Shown: positions 51,405 to 60,677 of the stretch, piece after piece
How the letters are laid out: the number at the start of each line of letters is the position of its first letter
Numbering within the stretch: position 1 is the first letter of the stretch
NCBI GenBank assembly: GCA_900472295.1
Contig: UCIA01000029.1
Span: 1 to 64,000, forward strand
Origin: Hyphomicrobiales bacterium
GTDB taxonomy: Bacteria; Pseudomonadota; Alphaproteobacteria; Rhizobiales; Rhizobiaceae
Length of the DNA: 64,000 nt
Direction: 5' to 3'
Translations under genes and position numbers: made by a program
Notes under the pieces: generated by a model
Told to the model about the DNA's origin: nothing
Databases searched by the model: none
Seen by the model: the letters and a program-made list of their open reading frames with translations, nothing else

Positions 51405-53264
51405 ATGCTGCAACGCCCCGCCGCTGCCTTGTCATCGACGCCCGCGCAACTGCGCAGGAAAGCGCGCCGTACCTGGCTGCTGTTTGCGGCAGTCGCGCTC
51501 GTGATCGTGGCGACGGCACTCACCGGCGCCGGCCTTTACGGCCGAAATGCCGAAGTCGCGGCACTGGCGGCGCAAGGGCGCACGGATGCCAATCTCAAGG
51601 TCGCGCTGCTGCGCGCCGTGCTGGAAAGCCCGCGCGCGCTGCCACTGCTTTTGTCCGAGGACCAGCAGGTGCATGACGCCTTGCAGCAAAAGGCGCCCGC
51701 GGCCATCGACGCGCTCAACCGCAAGCTCGAAGGGCTGGTCTCCGGCACCAAGGCTTCGGTTCTTTATGTCACCGGCGTCGACGGGTTCGCGATCGCCTCC
51801 AGCAACTGGCGCGAGGCAACCAGCTTCGTTGGCAACGACTATGGCTTTCGCGCCTATTTCTCAGGCGCCATGGAGAGCGGAACCGCCGAATATTTCGCCC
51901 TCGGCAATGTCAGCAAACGGCCCGGCCTCTATATTTCCCGGCGTGTCGGCAACGCGGCTGCACCGCTGGGCGTCGTCGTCGTCAAGATGGAGTTCGACCA
52001 GCTCGAGGCCGACTGGCACGAGGCCAATCGCCCCGCCTATGTCAGCGACGACCATGGCGTCGTGCTGATCACCAGCGTGCCGTCCTGGCGCTTCATGACC
52101 ACCGCGCCGCTGGCCGGCCCGCTGGCGGCCAGCATCCGGGCCAGTCAGCAATTCGGCAACGCGCCGCTGATCCCCTTGCCGATCACCCGCCCAGAAGCGT
52201 TGAGCCCGGATGTCTCGATGGTCCATGCAGTGACGCCGGGCGGCAGCGATGCCGAATATCTCAGGCTTTCGACGCTGGTCCCGTCGACGCCCTGGCGGCT
52301 CGACTATCTCGTGCCGGCCGAGGGACCGATCGCGGCTGCGGTGCGCGAAATGCGGCTGCTGGCGCTGGGCGTCGTGGTGCCGCTGCTGGCGCTGGCCGGC
52401 TATCTGCTGTGGCGCCGGCAGTCGGCTCTAATGCGCATTGCCGCCGAACAGGCGGCGCGCATCGAACTGGAACGCCGCGTCGTCGAGCGCACGCATGACC
52501 TCAGCCTGGCGCGCGACCGGCTGCAGGCCGAGATCACCGACCACCGCAGCACGGAGGCCAAGCTGCAGGTGATGCAGCAGGAGCTGGTGCAGGCCAACAA
52601 GCTGGCGACGCTCGGCCAGGTGGCGGCCGGTGTCGCGCATGAGATCAACCAGCCGGTAGCAACGATCCGCGCCTATGCCGACAATGCGCGTGTGTTCCTG
52701 GAGCGCAAGCAGACCGCTTCTGCCGAGGAGAATCTCGGCGCGATCGCAGCCCTGACCGAGCGCATCGGCTCCATCACCGAGGAATTGAAAGCCTTCGCCC
52801 GCAAGGGCCGCACCGCGGCGGAGCCGGTCGAATTGCGCGGCGTCATCGAGGGAGCGGTGGTGCTGCTCAGGAGCCGTTTTGCCGGCCGGCTGGAGGCGCT
52901 TGATATCAAGTTGCCGCCGCCGGCGCTAAAGGTGATGGGCAACCGGCTGCGGCTGGAGCAGGTGCTGATCAACCTGTTCCAGAACGCGCTGGAGGCGCTC
53001 GAGGGCCGTGATGGCGCCAGGGTCAAGGTCTCCGCCGAGGAAACGGCCGACGGCGTGGCGCTTGCCGTTGCCGACAATGGCCCGGGCATACCGGACGCCA
53101 TCCTCAAATCGCTGTTCACGCCGTTCAACACCTCGAAGGAAAAAGGCCTCGGGCTCGGCCTCGTCATCTCGCAGGATATCGTCGCCGACTACGGTGGGCA
53201 CATCGAGGTGGTGAGTGGCGAGACCGGCACACGCTTTACCGTTCACCTCGCCAGGGCAGCATGA
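51405..53264 (+). CDS. dctB: C4-dicarboxylate sensor histidine kinase
   Basis: A 619-residue membrane kinase. Membrane segment 1 (about 23-46) and segment 2 (about 316-335) enclose a large periplasmic sensor domain with LYVTGVDGFAIASSNW and GNDYGFRAYF, the double-PAS type seen in DctB. A coiled coil with ERRVVERTHDLSLARDRLQAEI follows, then the phosphoacceptor His412 in GVAHEINQP and the ATP-binding blocks NLFQNALEA, DNGPGIP and GLGLGL. It senses dicarboxylates together with DctA and phosphorylates DctD. The stop overlaps the dctD start by 4 bases. Confidence 0.96.
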   Translation: MLQRPAAALSSTPAQLRRKARRTWLLFAAVALVIVATALTGAGLYGRNAEVAALAAQGRTDANLKVALLRAVLESPRALPLLLSEDQQVHDALQQKAPAAIDALNRKLEGLVSGTKASVLYVTGVDGFAIASSNWREATSFVGNDYGFRAYFSGAMESGTAEYFALGNVSKRPGLYISRRVGNAAAPLGVVVVKMEFDQLEADWHEANRPAYVSDDHGVVLITSVPSWRFMTTAPLAGPLAASIRASQQFGNAPLIPLPITRPEALSPDVSMVHAVTPGGSDAEYLRLSTLVPSTPWRLDYLVPAEGPIAAAVREMRLLALGVVVPLLALAGYLLWRRQSALMRIAAEQAARIELERRVVERTHDLSLARDRLQAEITDHRSTEAKLQVMQQELVQANKLATLGQVAAGVAHEINQPVATIRAYADNARVFLERKQTASAEENLGAIAALTERIGSITEELKAFARKGRTAAEPVELRGVIEGAVVLLRSRFAGRLEALDIKLPPPALKVMGNRLRLEQVLINLFQNALEALEGRDGARVKVSAEETADGVALAVADNGPGIPDAILKSLFTPFNTSKEKGLGLGLVISQDIVADYGGHIEVVSGETGTRFTVHLARAA

Positions 53265-54637
53265 TGGATTCTCCGGTCATCCTGATCGACGACGACGCCG
53301 AATTGCTGCGCGCCACGCGGCAGACGCTGGAGCTTGCCGGTTTTTCGGTGTCGGCCTTTGCGAGCGCCGCCGAGGCGCTGGCCGGGCTCGACGCCAATTT
53401 TCCCGGCGTGGTGGTGTCCGATATCAGAATGCCCGGGATTGACGGCCTGCAGCTGTTCGACCGCGTCCTGCAGCTCGATGCCGACATCCCTGTCATCCTG
53501 GTTACCGGGCATGGCGACATCGCGGTTGCGGTCAAGGCGATCAAGGACGGCGCCTATGACTTCATCACCAAGCCCTTCGCTGCCGACCGGCTGGCGCAAA
53601 GTGTTGCGCGGGCGGCGGAAAAGCGCCGGCTGGTGATGGAGAACCGGCTTTTGCGCGAAAATGCCGAACAGGCGCAGGACGGCCTGCCGCTGATTGGCCA
53701 GACACCGGCGATGGAGCGGCTGCGCCGCACGCTGCGGCAAATCGCCGACACCGATGTCGACGTGCTGGTGACCGGCGAGACCGGCTCCGGCAAGGAGGTG
53801 GTGGCAAGCCTGCTGCACCGCTGGAGCCGGCGGGCCAAGGCCAATTTCGTGGCGCTGAATTGCGGCACGCTGCCGGATACGGTGATCGAGAGCGAGTTGT
53901 TCGGCCATGAGGCCGGCGCCTTCACCGGCGCGCAGAAGAAGCGCATCGGCCGCATCGAGCATTCGAGCGGCGGCACGCTGTTTCTCGACGAGATCGAAAG
54001 CATGCCGGCTTCGACGCAGGTGCAGATGCTCCGAGTGCTGGAAATGCGCGAAGTGACGCCGCTCGGCACAAATGAAATCAGGCCGGTCGACCTGCGCGTC
54101 GTCGCCGCCGCCAAGGTCGATCTCGGCGACCCCGGCCAGCGCGGCGCCTTTCGCGAGGATCTCTACTACCGGCTCAATGTGGTGACGATCTCGATCCCGC
54201 CGCTGCGCGAACGCCGCGACGACGTCGCTTTGCTGTTCTTCTACTTCGCCGAGCGCGCCGCCGCCCGCTTCCGCCGGCCGGTGCCCACTGTGCCTGCTTC
54301 GGTGCACCGCCATCTGAGTGCGCACGACTGGCCTGGCAATGTGCGCGAGCTCGCGCATTTCGCCGAGCGTTTCGTGCTTGGGCTGGAGGAAACCGGTCAG
54401 GCCCCACCTGCCACTTCGGCAGAAGCCGATGACGCCGGTTCGCTGCCGGAACGGCTGGAACGCTATGAGGCCGATTTGATCCGCGAGACACTTGGCCGCA
54501 ATGACGGCGATGTCCGGCGGACCATCGAGGCGCTCGGCATCCCGCGCAAGACCTTCTACGACAAGCTGCAGCGGCATGGCATCGTGCGCAGCGATTTTTC
54601 GAGGCAAATCAGGAATGTGAGCCTTGGAGAACGATAA
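53261..54637 (+). CDS. dctD: Sigma-54-dependent response regulator DctD
   Basis: A 458-residue NtrC-type activator of dctA. The receiver domain has the acidic pocket DDD near residue 11 and phosphoacceptor Asp54 in VVSDIRMPG. The AAA+ domain has the Walker A GETGSGKE near residue 172, the sigma-54 loop EAGAFTGA and GTLFLDEIESMP. A C-terminal Fis-type helix-turn-helix (LGRNDGDVRRTIEALGIPRKTFYDKL) binds the upstream sites. It is the second gene of the dctBD operon. Confidence 0.97.
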   Translation: MMDSPVILIDDDAELLRATRQTLELAGFSVSAFASAAEALAGLDANFPGVVVSDIRMPGIDGLQLFDRVLQLDADIPVILVTGHGDIAVAVKAIKDGAYDFITKPFAADRLAQSVARAAEKRRLVMENRLLRENAEQAQDGLPLIGQTPAMERLRRTLRQIADTDVDVLVTGETGSGKEVVASLLHRWSRRAKANFVALNCGTLPDTVIESELFGHEAGAFTGAQKKRIGRIEHSSGGTLFLDEIESMPASTQVQMLRVLEMREVTPLGTNEIRPVDLRVVAAAKVDLGDPGQRGAFREDLYYRLNVVTISIPPLRERRDDVALLFFYFAERAAARFRRPVPTVPASVHRHLSAHDWPGNVRELAHFAERFVLGLEETGQAPPATSAEADDAGSLPERLERYEADLIRETLGRNDGDVRRTIEALGIPRKTFYDKLQRHGIVRSDFSRQIRNVSLGER

Positions 54638-54779
54638 ATTTCGGGGGCCGATCCGAAAAAACCGTGGCAAGTCGGCATCAGAACGTGTTGAAGACCGCAT
54701 CGGCCGCCTTCGGCAGAGCGCGATCCGGTTGCGCTCGGCGGGTGTTGATGATTTGTTGCCGGTCAGCGGAGAATGAGTG

Positions 54780-55124
54780 ATGCGAGAACCTGTCGGTCAA
54801 GATGAATATGGGTCGACCAATTCGTTCGATCCGGAGGATCTGCCGAATTTGAACGCGATCGGCCCAGCGATTGGCGGCGGCAATGATTTCGAGAAATACG
54901 CGGTTGCCGTGATCATCGTCTTCGGCGCGCTGATCATTGGCGGGCTGATGGCCGCTTCCATGGCGTTCGGTCACCGCAACGGCTTCCTGTTCGCGCTTGG
55001 CGGCGCGACTGCGGCCTGGATATCGGGCAATGCGCTGCTGCTCGATCGTCCCCGCATCTACGCGGCGTTCGTGGCGATCGCGGCGCTGATGCTGGTTGGA
55101 TCGACGCTGACGCTCGTCCTCTGA
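54780..55124 (+). CDS. Small membrane protein of unknown function
   Basis: A 114-residue protein with about 45 hydrophilic N-terminal residues (SFDPEDLPNLNAIGPAIGGG) and three predicted membrane segments (about 42-62, 68-86 and 93-113). No family recognised. GCGGAGAATGAG lies ahead of the ATG; a GTG three bases earlier is equally possible. It ends one base before the convergent ggt stop. Confidence 0.6.
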   Translation: MREPVGQDEYGSTNSFDPEDLPNLNAIGPAIGGGNDFEKYAVAVIIVFGALIIGGLMAASMAFGHRNGFLFALGGATAAWISGNALLLDRPRIYAAFVAIAALMLVGSTLTLVL

Positions 55125-55125
55125 T

Positions 55126-56865
55126 CTAGTACCCCAGCGCCTCGCCGGATGCTGCGCGGCTGTCGATGGCGCCGTTGTAACGGGCGCCGCCGCCCCTCTC
55201 TATTTCCGCCAGGCTCTTGCCGCCGACAAGAATGCCGGCCGCCTGGCCCCATGTCTGCTTGGCGGTATCGAGATGGTAGCCCATGCCGGCCAGCAGTTTT
55301 TCCGTATCCGGCGACAGGCCGAACGGTTCGATAGAGATGGTGTCGGGCAGCCATTGATGGTGGATGCGCGGCGCGTCGATCGCCTCCTGGATGTTCATGC
55401 CGTGGTCGATGACGTTGACGATGGCTTCCAGCGTGATGGTGATGATGCGCGAGCCTCCGGGGCTGCCGATGACCATGAACGGCTTGCCGTCCTTGGCCAC
55501 AATGGTCGGGCTCATCGATGACAGCGGCGTCTTCCTCGGCTGGATGGCATTGGCCTCGCCCTGGACCAGACCATAAAGATTGGGCACGCCGGGCTTCTGG
55601 GTGAAATCGTCCATCTCATTGTTGAGCAGGATGCCGGTGCCGTCGGCAACAACGCCGGCCCCGAACGAACCGTTCAGCGTATAGGTGACCGCGACCGCAT
55701 TGCCGTCATTGTCGATGATCGAATAGTGCGTCGTCTCCTTAGACTCACCAAAGCCCTTCGGCATCAGGTCCTGCGAGACGCCGGCGCGGAACGGATCGAT
55801 CTTGTCCCTGATGTCCTTGGCATAGGCCTTGTCGAGCAGTTTCGAGACCGGATTGTCGACAAAGTCGGGATCGCCGAGCGCCGAATTGCGATCGACATAG
55901 GCGTAACGCATCGCTTCGACCATGACATGCACCGTCTCGGCCGAACCGGCACCGAGATAGGACAGTGGGTAACCTTCGAGAACGTTTAGGATTTCGCAGA
56001 TGATGACGCCGCCGGAGCTTGGCGGCGGCGAAGAGATGATCTCGTAGCCGCGATAGGTACAGCTCACCGGTTTCAGCTCGCGCACGGCATATTGCTCGAA
56101 ATCGGCCTTGGCCAGGATGCCGCCCTTGGCGCTACTCGCCTTGACTATGGCATCAGCGATGGCGCCTTTGTAGAAGGCGTCGGACCCCTTCTCGGAGATC
56201 GCCGCAAGCGAGGCGGCGAGGTCCGGCTGCACCAGTCTGTCGCCGATGCCATAAGGTTTGCCGTCCGGCTTCAGGAAGATGGCAGCGGCCGCCTTGTCCT
56301 TGCCGAGGCGCTCGGCATTGTCGGCCAGGATGGCGGCGTCGCCCTGGTTGAAGACGAAGCCGTCCTTGGCCAGCGCAATCGCCGGCGCCATCAAATCCTG
56401 CCTCGAGAGTGTGCCGTATTTCTCGCGCGCCATCTCGAAGCCGGCGACGGAGCCGGGCACGCCGACGGCGAGATAGCCGTCGAGGCTGGCGCCCTTCACC
56501 GGGTTGCCGTCCTTGTCGAGATACATGGTCTTGGTTGCAGCCAGCGGCGCCCGTTCGCGAAAATCGAGGAAGGTCGAGCTACCGTCCTTGAAGCGGATGG
56601 TCATGAAGCCGCCGCCGCCAATATTGCCGGCACTGGGATAGGCGACCGCCAGCGCATAGCCGACAGCGACCGCCGCATCGACGGCGTTGCCGCCCTTCTT
56701 CAAGACCGCGACGCCGGCCTCCGAGGCCAGATGCTGGGCCGTGACGACCATGCCATGCTCGCCCTTCACCGGTTGCGGGGAAGCGGCGAAGACGGCGGCG
56801 GATGGCGCGAGTGAAATTGCAAGCGAAAGGGTGACGCCAATCAGCGTCCGGCGGGTCAAGGGCAT
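55126..56865 (-). CDS. ggt: Gamma-glutamyltransferase
   Basis: A 579-residue periplasmic Ntn-hydrolase. A signal peptide (LTRRTLIGVTLSLAISLAPSAAVFA) is present. HGMVVTAQHLASEAGVAVLKKGGNAVDAAVA and the nucleophile region KETTHYSIIDNDGNAVAVTYTLNGSFGAG, with the threonine that cleaves the precursor, are intact, as is PLSSMSPTIV for the substrate. It should cleave glutathione and other gamma-glutamyl compounds after self-processing. RTLIGV after twin arginines hints at Tat but is weak. It stands alone. Confidence 0.96.
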   Translation of the reverse strand: MPLTRRTLIGVTLSLAISLAPSAAVFAASPQPVKGEHGMVVTAQHLASEAGVAVLKKGGNAVDAAVAVGYALAVAYPSAGNIGGGGFMTIRFKDGSSTFLDFRERAPLAATKTMYLDKDGNPVKGASLDGYLAVGVPGSVAGFEMAREKYGTLSRQDLMAPAIALAKDGFVFNQGDAAILADNAERLGKDKAAAAIFLKPDGKPYGIGDRLVQPDLAASLAAISEKGSDAFYKGAIADAIVKASSAKGGILAKADFEQYAVRELKPVSCTYRGYEIISSPPPSSGGVIICEILNVLEGYPLSYLGAGSAETVHVMVEAMRYAYVDRNSALGDPDFVDNPVSKLLDKAYAKDIRDKIDPFRAGVSQDLMPKGFGESKETTHYSIIDNDGNAVAVTYTLNGSFGAGVVADGTGILLNNEMDDFTQKPGVPNLYGLVQGEANAIQPRKTPLSSMSPTIVAKDGKPFMVIGSPGGSRIITITLEAIVNVIDHGMNIQEAIDAPRIHHQWLPDTISIEPFGLSPDTEKLLAGMGYHLDTAKQTWGQAAGILVGGKSLAEIERGGGARYNGAIDSRAASGEALGY

Positions 56866-56953
56866 GGCGGTGCTCCAGGTGCGGTATGCCTAGAAGAGCT
56901 ACTTGGAGCGGCCGTGTCCATCATCAATATGCGCGAACACATATTGGTGACTG

Positions 56954-56983
56954 GCTGATCTCCCCCCTCGTGGGGGAGATTAG
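56954..56983. repeat. Small hairpin after rhaI
   Basis: GCTGATCTCCCCC and GGGGGAGATTAGC pair with one mismatch around CTCGT. It lies seven bases after the rhaI stop on the minus strand, so it may terminate rhaDI, but it has no long T tract and looks like an end fragment of the local repeat family. Confidence 0.5.
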
Positions 56984-56989
56984 CCAATC

Positions 56990-58282
56990 TCACACAATCC
57001 CGCCTGAGCCACCCGCAACCGCGGGCCGTTCCGCCGCGACCTTAGCGCGATATCCCGCCGCGCGATATGCCACCACCGGATCGATGGCGCCGCCGGTCTT
57101 CAACCTTGCCATTGCCAGGATCGGCTCGACATCGGTGCGGTAGGCCGCCTTCAGCGTCTGCGTCGCCATCAGCGCGTCATTGCCGTCCTGAAAGCCTTCG
57201 AGCGCCTTGCGGTCGACCAGCAGCGCCTGGGCGTAGGCGCGCTGCACCTCGACCGCCGACAGCATCAGGCTTTCGATCGGGTCGGTGACATTGTGGCTCT
57301 GGTCGAGCATATGGGCGGGATCGAAACCTTCGGCGCCGGACAGTTCGGCATTGACCAGCTCGTTGAAGACGAGGAACAGCCGGTAGGGATCGATCGAGCC
57401 GGCATCGAGATCATCATCGCCATATTTCGAATCGTTGAAATGGAAGCCGCCGAGTTTCTTGAACTGGATCAGCCGCGACACGATCATCTCGATGTTGACG
57501 TTGGGCGCGTGGTGGCCGAGGTCGACCAGGCAGAACGCCTTGTCGCCAAGCTCTTTGGCGATGAGATAATTGGTGCCCCAGTCCTGCACGACCGTGGAAT
57601 AGAAGGCCGGCTCGTACATCTTGTGCTCGCTGAACAGTTTCCAGTCAGCGGGCAGCCCGGCATAGATCTCCTTCATGGCATCGAGATAGCGCTCGAAGGC
57701 CTTGGCGAAATTGACCTGGCCGGGGAAATTCGAGCCGTCGCCGATCCACACCGTCAGCGCCTTGGAACCAAGCGTCTTGCCGATCTCGATGCATTCGAGA
57801 TTGTGCTCGACCGCCTGCCGGCGGGTGCCGGCATCGGCATGCGAGAGCGAGCCGAATTTGTAGGACAGCTTCTGATCCCTGGCATCCGAGAAGGTGTTGG
57901 AGTTCATGGCGTCGAAGCCGAGGCCGAAGCGCGAGGCCGCCTGCTTCAGCCGGTTCGGATCGGCCTTGTCCCATGGAATGTGCAGCGAGACGGTCGGCGT
58001 CGCCTGCGTCAGTTGGCTGATGACGGCGCAGTCCTCGATCTTGTCGAAGATATCGCGCGGCTCGCCGGCGCCGGGAAAACGGGCGAAGCGCGTGCCGCCG
58101 GTGCCGACGCCCCAGGAGGGAATGGCGACCGCGAATTTTTCGACCTTGGCGCGGATGGCGTCGATGGCGATGCCGCGACGGTCGAGGCGCTCGCCGAGAG
58201 ACTGGTAATCGCGTTCGAGGTCGGCTTTGCGGGCGGCGTTGTGGCTGGCAACGAGGTCGGCGGAGATGATGGTTTCGGACAA
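56990..58282 (-). CDS. rhaI: L-rhamnose isomerase (rhizobial type)
   Basis: A 430-residue TIM-barrel sugar isomerase that converts L-rhamnose to L-rhamnulose. It matches the rhizobial RhaI type, with blocks SWGVGTGGTRFARFPGAGEPRD, HIPWDKAD, WIGDGSNFPGQ, FSEHKMYEPAFYSTVVQDWGT, LVDLGHHAPNVNIEMIV and GGFHFNDSKYGDDDL that hold the His, Asp and Glu metal ligands. It follows rhaD after a 108-base gap holding a repeat. Confidence 0.95.
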   Translation of the reverse strand: MSETIISADLVASHNAARKADLERDYQSLGERLDRRGIAIDAIRAKVEKFAVAIPSWGVGTGGTRFARFPGAGEPRDIFDKIEDCAVISQLTQATPTVSLHIPWDKADPNRLKQAASRFGLGFDAMNSNTFSDARDQKLSYKFGSLSHADAGTRRQAVEHNLECIEIGKTLGSKALTVWIGDGSNFPGQVNFAKAFERYLDAMKEIYAGLPADWKLFSEHKMYEPAFYSTVVQDWGTNYLIAKELGDKAFCLVDLGHHAPNVNIEMIVSRLIQFKKLGGFHFNDSKYGDDDLDAGSIDPYRLFLVFNELVNAELSGAEGFDPAHMLDQSHNVTDPIESLMLSAVEVQRAYAQALLVDRKALEGFQDGNDALMATQTLKAAYRTDVEPILAMARLKTGGAIDPVVAYRAAGYRAKVAAERPAVAGGSGGIV

Positions 58283-58311
58283 ACTGCTATTCCTCCCAAA
58301 TGCGTTCCGTC

Positions 58312-58380
58312 AGCGCTGCCCCTCATCCGGCCCTCCGGGCCACCTTCTCCCCGTATAGTGACGGGGAGAAGGGAAGCGCT
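58312..58380. repeat. RIME-like half element between rhaD and rhaI
   Basis: AGCGCTGCCCCTCATCCGGCC, a CCGGCCCTCCGGGCC hairpin, and CTTCTCCCCGTATAG/ACGGGGAGAAG match half of the element at 41081-41260. It lies between two genes of one operon and would form part of their RNA. Confidence 0.8.
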
Positions 58381-58390
58381 TCGACTTAAC

Positions 58391-60493
58391 TCAGCGCGTA
58401 AAGCTCTGCGCGTTGCCTGCGTCGACGTTGATGATGTTGCCGGTGGATTTGGCCGACATGTCGGAGGCCAGGAAATAGATCGCTTCGGCGATATCTTCCG
58501 GGAAAACCGAACGCTTCAGCATCGAGCGCGAGCGGTAGTGTTCCTCGAGATCGTCGGTCGACATCTTGTAGGCGGCGGCGCGCTGTTCCTTCCACTCGCC
58601 GGTCCAGATTTTCGAACCGCGCAGCACCGCATCCGGATTGACGACATTGACCCTGATCTGCGCTTCCGCGCCTTCCAGCGCCAGGCAGCGGGCGAGATGG
58701 ATTTCGGCGGCCTTGGCGGTGCAATAGGCGGCGGCGTTGGGCGATGCGGCAAGGCCGTTCTTGGAGGCGACGAAGACGACATTTCCGCCGATCTTCTGGG
58801 CGCGGAACAGGCGGAAGGCTTCCCGCGAGACCAGGAAATAGCCGGTCGACAAGATGCCCATGTTCTTGTTCCAAAGCGCCAGCGTCGTCTCCTCGATCGG
58901 CGCCGAGGAGGCGAGCCCGGCATTCGACACCAGTATGTCGATGCCACCGAACTCGACCGCCGTCTCGGCAAAGCCGGAGACGACCTGTTCTTCCGATGTG
59001 ACGTTGATCAGCACCGGGCGAACGAAGTCCTTGCCATAGGCCTTGGCCAGTTCGTCATTGGCGCCGGCAAGGGCTGTCTCGTCGATATCGGCCAGCACTA
59101 CACAGGCGCCTTCGCGCAGCAGGCGGTTGGCGGTGGCGCGGCCGATGCCGCCGGCGCCGCCGGTGACCAGCGCGATCTGGCCGGCCAGCGATTTCGGCTT
59201 CGGCATGCGCTGCAATTTCAAATCCTCGAGCAGCCAGTATTCGATGTCGAAGGCTTCCTGCGCCGGCAGGCCGACATAGGACGAGACGGTCGAGGCGCCG
59301 CGCATGACGTTGATGGCGTTGACGTAGAATTCGCCCGAGATGCGCGCCGTCGCCTTGTCGCCGGCGAAGGTGAACATGCCGACGCCAGGCATCAGATAGA
59401 CCACGGCATTGGGATCGCGGATGGCGGGCGAGTCCGGATGTTTGCAACTGTCGAAATAGGCCTGGTAGCCGACGCGATACTCGGCGATGTCGTCGGCGAG
59501 CCGCGCGATGACCGCGTCGACATCGGGCTTGGCCGGATCGAACTCGATCACCAGCGGGCGGATTTTGGTGCGCAGGAAATGGTCCGGGCATGAGGTGCCG
59601 AGGGCTGCCAGCGGGCGCAGATTCCTGGAATTGACGAATTCGAGCACAGCGGCGGAATCGTCGAAATGGCCGAGCTTGTGGCTCTTCTCCGAGATCAGGC
59701 CGCGAATTCTTGGCATCAGTTTTGCTGCGATGGCGCGGCGCTCAGTTGCGTCGAGCGATTTGACGACTTCACCACCAAAGATGGGCAGTCCTTCGGAGCG
59801 GCGCTCCAACCATTCGATCGCCTGGTTGATGACCGAGATCGTCGTCTCGTAGCATTCCTTGGGCGTGTCGCCCCAGGTGAACAGGCCGTGGCTTTCCAGG
59901 ATGACGCCCTTGGCTTCCGGGTGTTCGACGCAGAATTTCTCCAGCCACAGGCCGAGTTCGAAGCCCGGCCGCTTCCACGGCAGCCAGCCGATGGCGTCGC
60001 CGAAGATTTCTTTCGTCAGCGCTTTGGAATCCTTGGCGGCAGCGATGGCGATGATGGCGTCAGGATGCATGTGGTCGACGAAAGGCTTCGGCACATAGGC
60101 ATGCAGCGGCGTGTCGATCGAGGCCGCGCGTGGGTTCAGATTGAACGTGCAGTGGGGGAGATAGCCCACCATCTCGTCCTCATGCGCAACGCCGCGGTAA
60201 AGGCCTTTCAGCGCTTGCAACTTGTCCATGTAAAGCGTGGCGAAACCGTCCAGCTTGATCGAGGCACTGTCGCCGCCCGAGCCCTTGACCCAGAGCACTT
60301 CGACATCGGCGCCGGTGAGCGGGTCCTTCTGCCGGATCTTGGACGAAGTGTTGCCGCCGCCATAGTTGGTGACGCGCTTGTCGGAGCCGAGCGTGTTCGA
60401 GCGATAGACCAGAAGCTCAGGCCCGCTCAGCCCGTTGGCCTTGGCGTCGTCCCACAGATTGGCAAGGCGCGAGCCGGAGCGCTTGTCGAGCAT
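58391..60493 (-). CDS. rhaD: Bifunctional rhamnulose-1-phosphate aldolase/short-chain dehydrogenase
   Basis: A 700-residue fusion. Residues 1-400 are a class II aldolase (YGGGNTSSKI, HPDAIIAIAAAKD with zinc histidines, GVILESHGLFTWGD). Residues 430-700 are an SDR with ALVTGGAGGIGRATA, LVSNAGLA, a catalytic serine, YCTAKAAE and DAGNAQSF at the end. The aldolase splits rhamnulose-1-phosphate into DHAP and lactaldehyde; the dehydrogenase half should act on lactaldehyde. This gene arrangement is the one known from Rhizobium leguminosarum. It is divergent from rhaR and probably cotranscribed with rhaI. Confidence 0.95.
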   Translation of the reverse strand: MLDKRSGSRLANLWDDAKANGLSGPELLVYRSNTLGSDKRVTNYGGGNTSSKIRQKDPLTGADVEVLWVKGSGGDSASIKLDGFATLYMDKLQALKGLYRGVAHEDEMVGYLPHCTFNLNPRAASIDTPLHAYVPKPFVDHMHPDAIIAIAAAKDSKALTKEIFGDAIGWLPWKRPGFELGLWLEKFCVEHPEAKGVILESHGLFTWGDTPKECYETTISVINQAIEWLERRSEGLPIFGGEVVKSLDATERRAIAAKLMPRIRGLISEKSHKLGHFDDSAAVLEFVNSRNLRPLAALGTSCPDHFLRTKIRPLVIEFDPAKPDVDAVIARLADDIAEYRVGYQAYFDSCKHPDSPAIRDPNAVVYLMPGVGMFTFAGDKATARISGEFYVNAINVMRGASTVSSYVGLPAQEAFDIEYWLLEDLKLQRMPKPKSLAGQIALVTGGAGGIGRATANRLLREGACVVLADIDETALAGANDELAKAYGKDFVRPVLINVTSEEQVVSGFAETAVEFGGIDILVSNAGLASSAPIEETTLALWNKNMGILSTGYFLVSREAFRLFRAQKIGGNVVFVASKNGLAASPNAAAYCTAKAAEIHLARCLALEGAEAQIRVNVVNPDAVLRGSKIWTGEWKEQRAAAYKMSTDDLEEHYRSRSMLKRSVFPEDIAEAIYFLASDMSAKSTGNIINVDAGNAQSFTR

Positions 60494-60562
60494 GATTATC
60501 CTCCCTGGGACGCAAAAAACCGCGGTCCATTTTGCCGGAAATGTCTACGCAAGCAGATCGCT

Positions 60563-60635
60563 TGTCAATCACAAACGATCAAGATCGATCATATTGCACT
60601 GCACAATGAAATTATATGATTGGAAATGATTGACA
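60563..60635. promoter_or_regulatory. Inverted TGTCAATCA boxes between rhaD and rhaR
   Basis: TGTCAATCA at 60563-60571 faces its complement TGATTGACA at 60627-60635, with a third part-match TGATTGG at 60617-60623. The 184-base region is AT-rich compared with its surroundings. DeoR-type repressors often bind such spaced half sites, so this is a candidate RhaR operator for both arms. Confidence 0.5.
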
Positions 60636-60677
60636 CTGCTTGTTTTCTAGTGCCTCATGACCGTGCAGGGAGGAACC

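Noticed and set aside
57293..59593. 766-codon frame on the plus strand across rhaI and rhaD
   Set aside because: It is a shadow of two clear rhamnose genes, rich in Gly/Arg/Asp with no domain.
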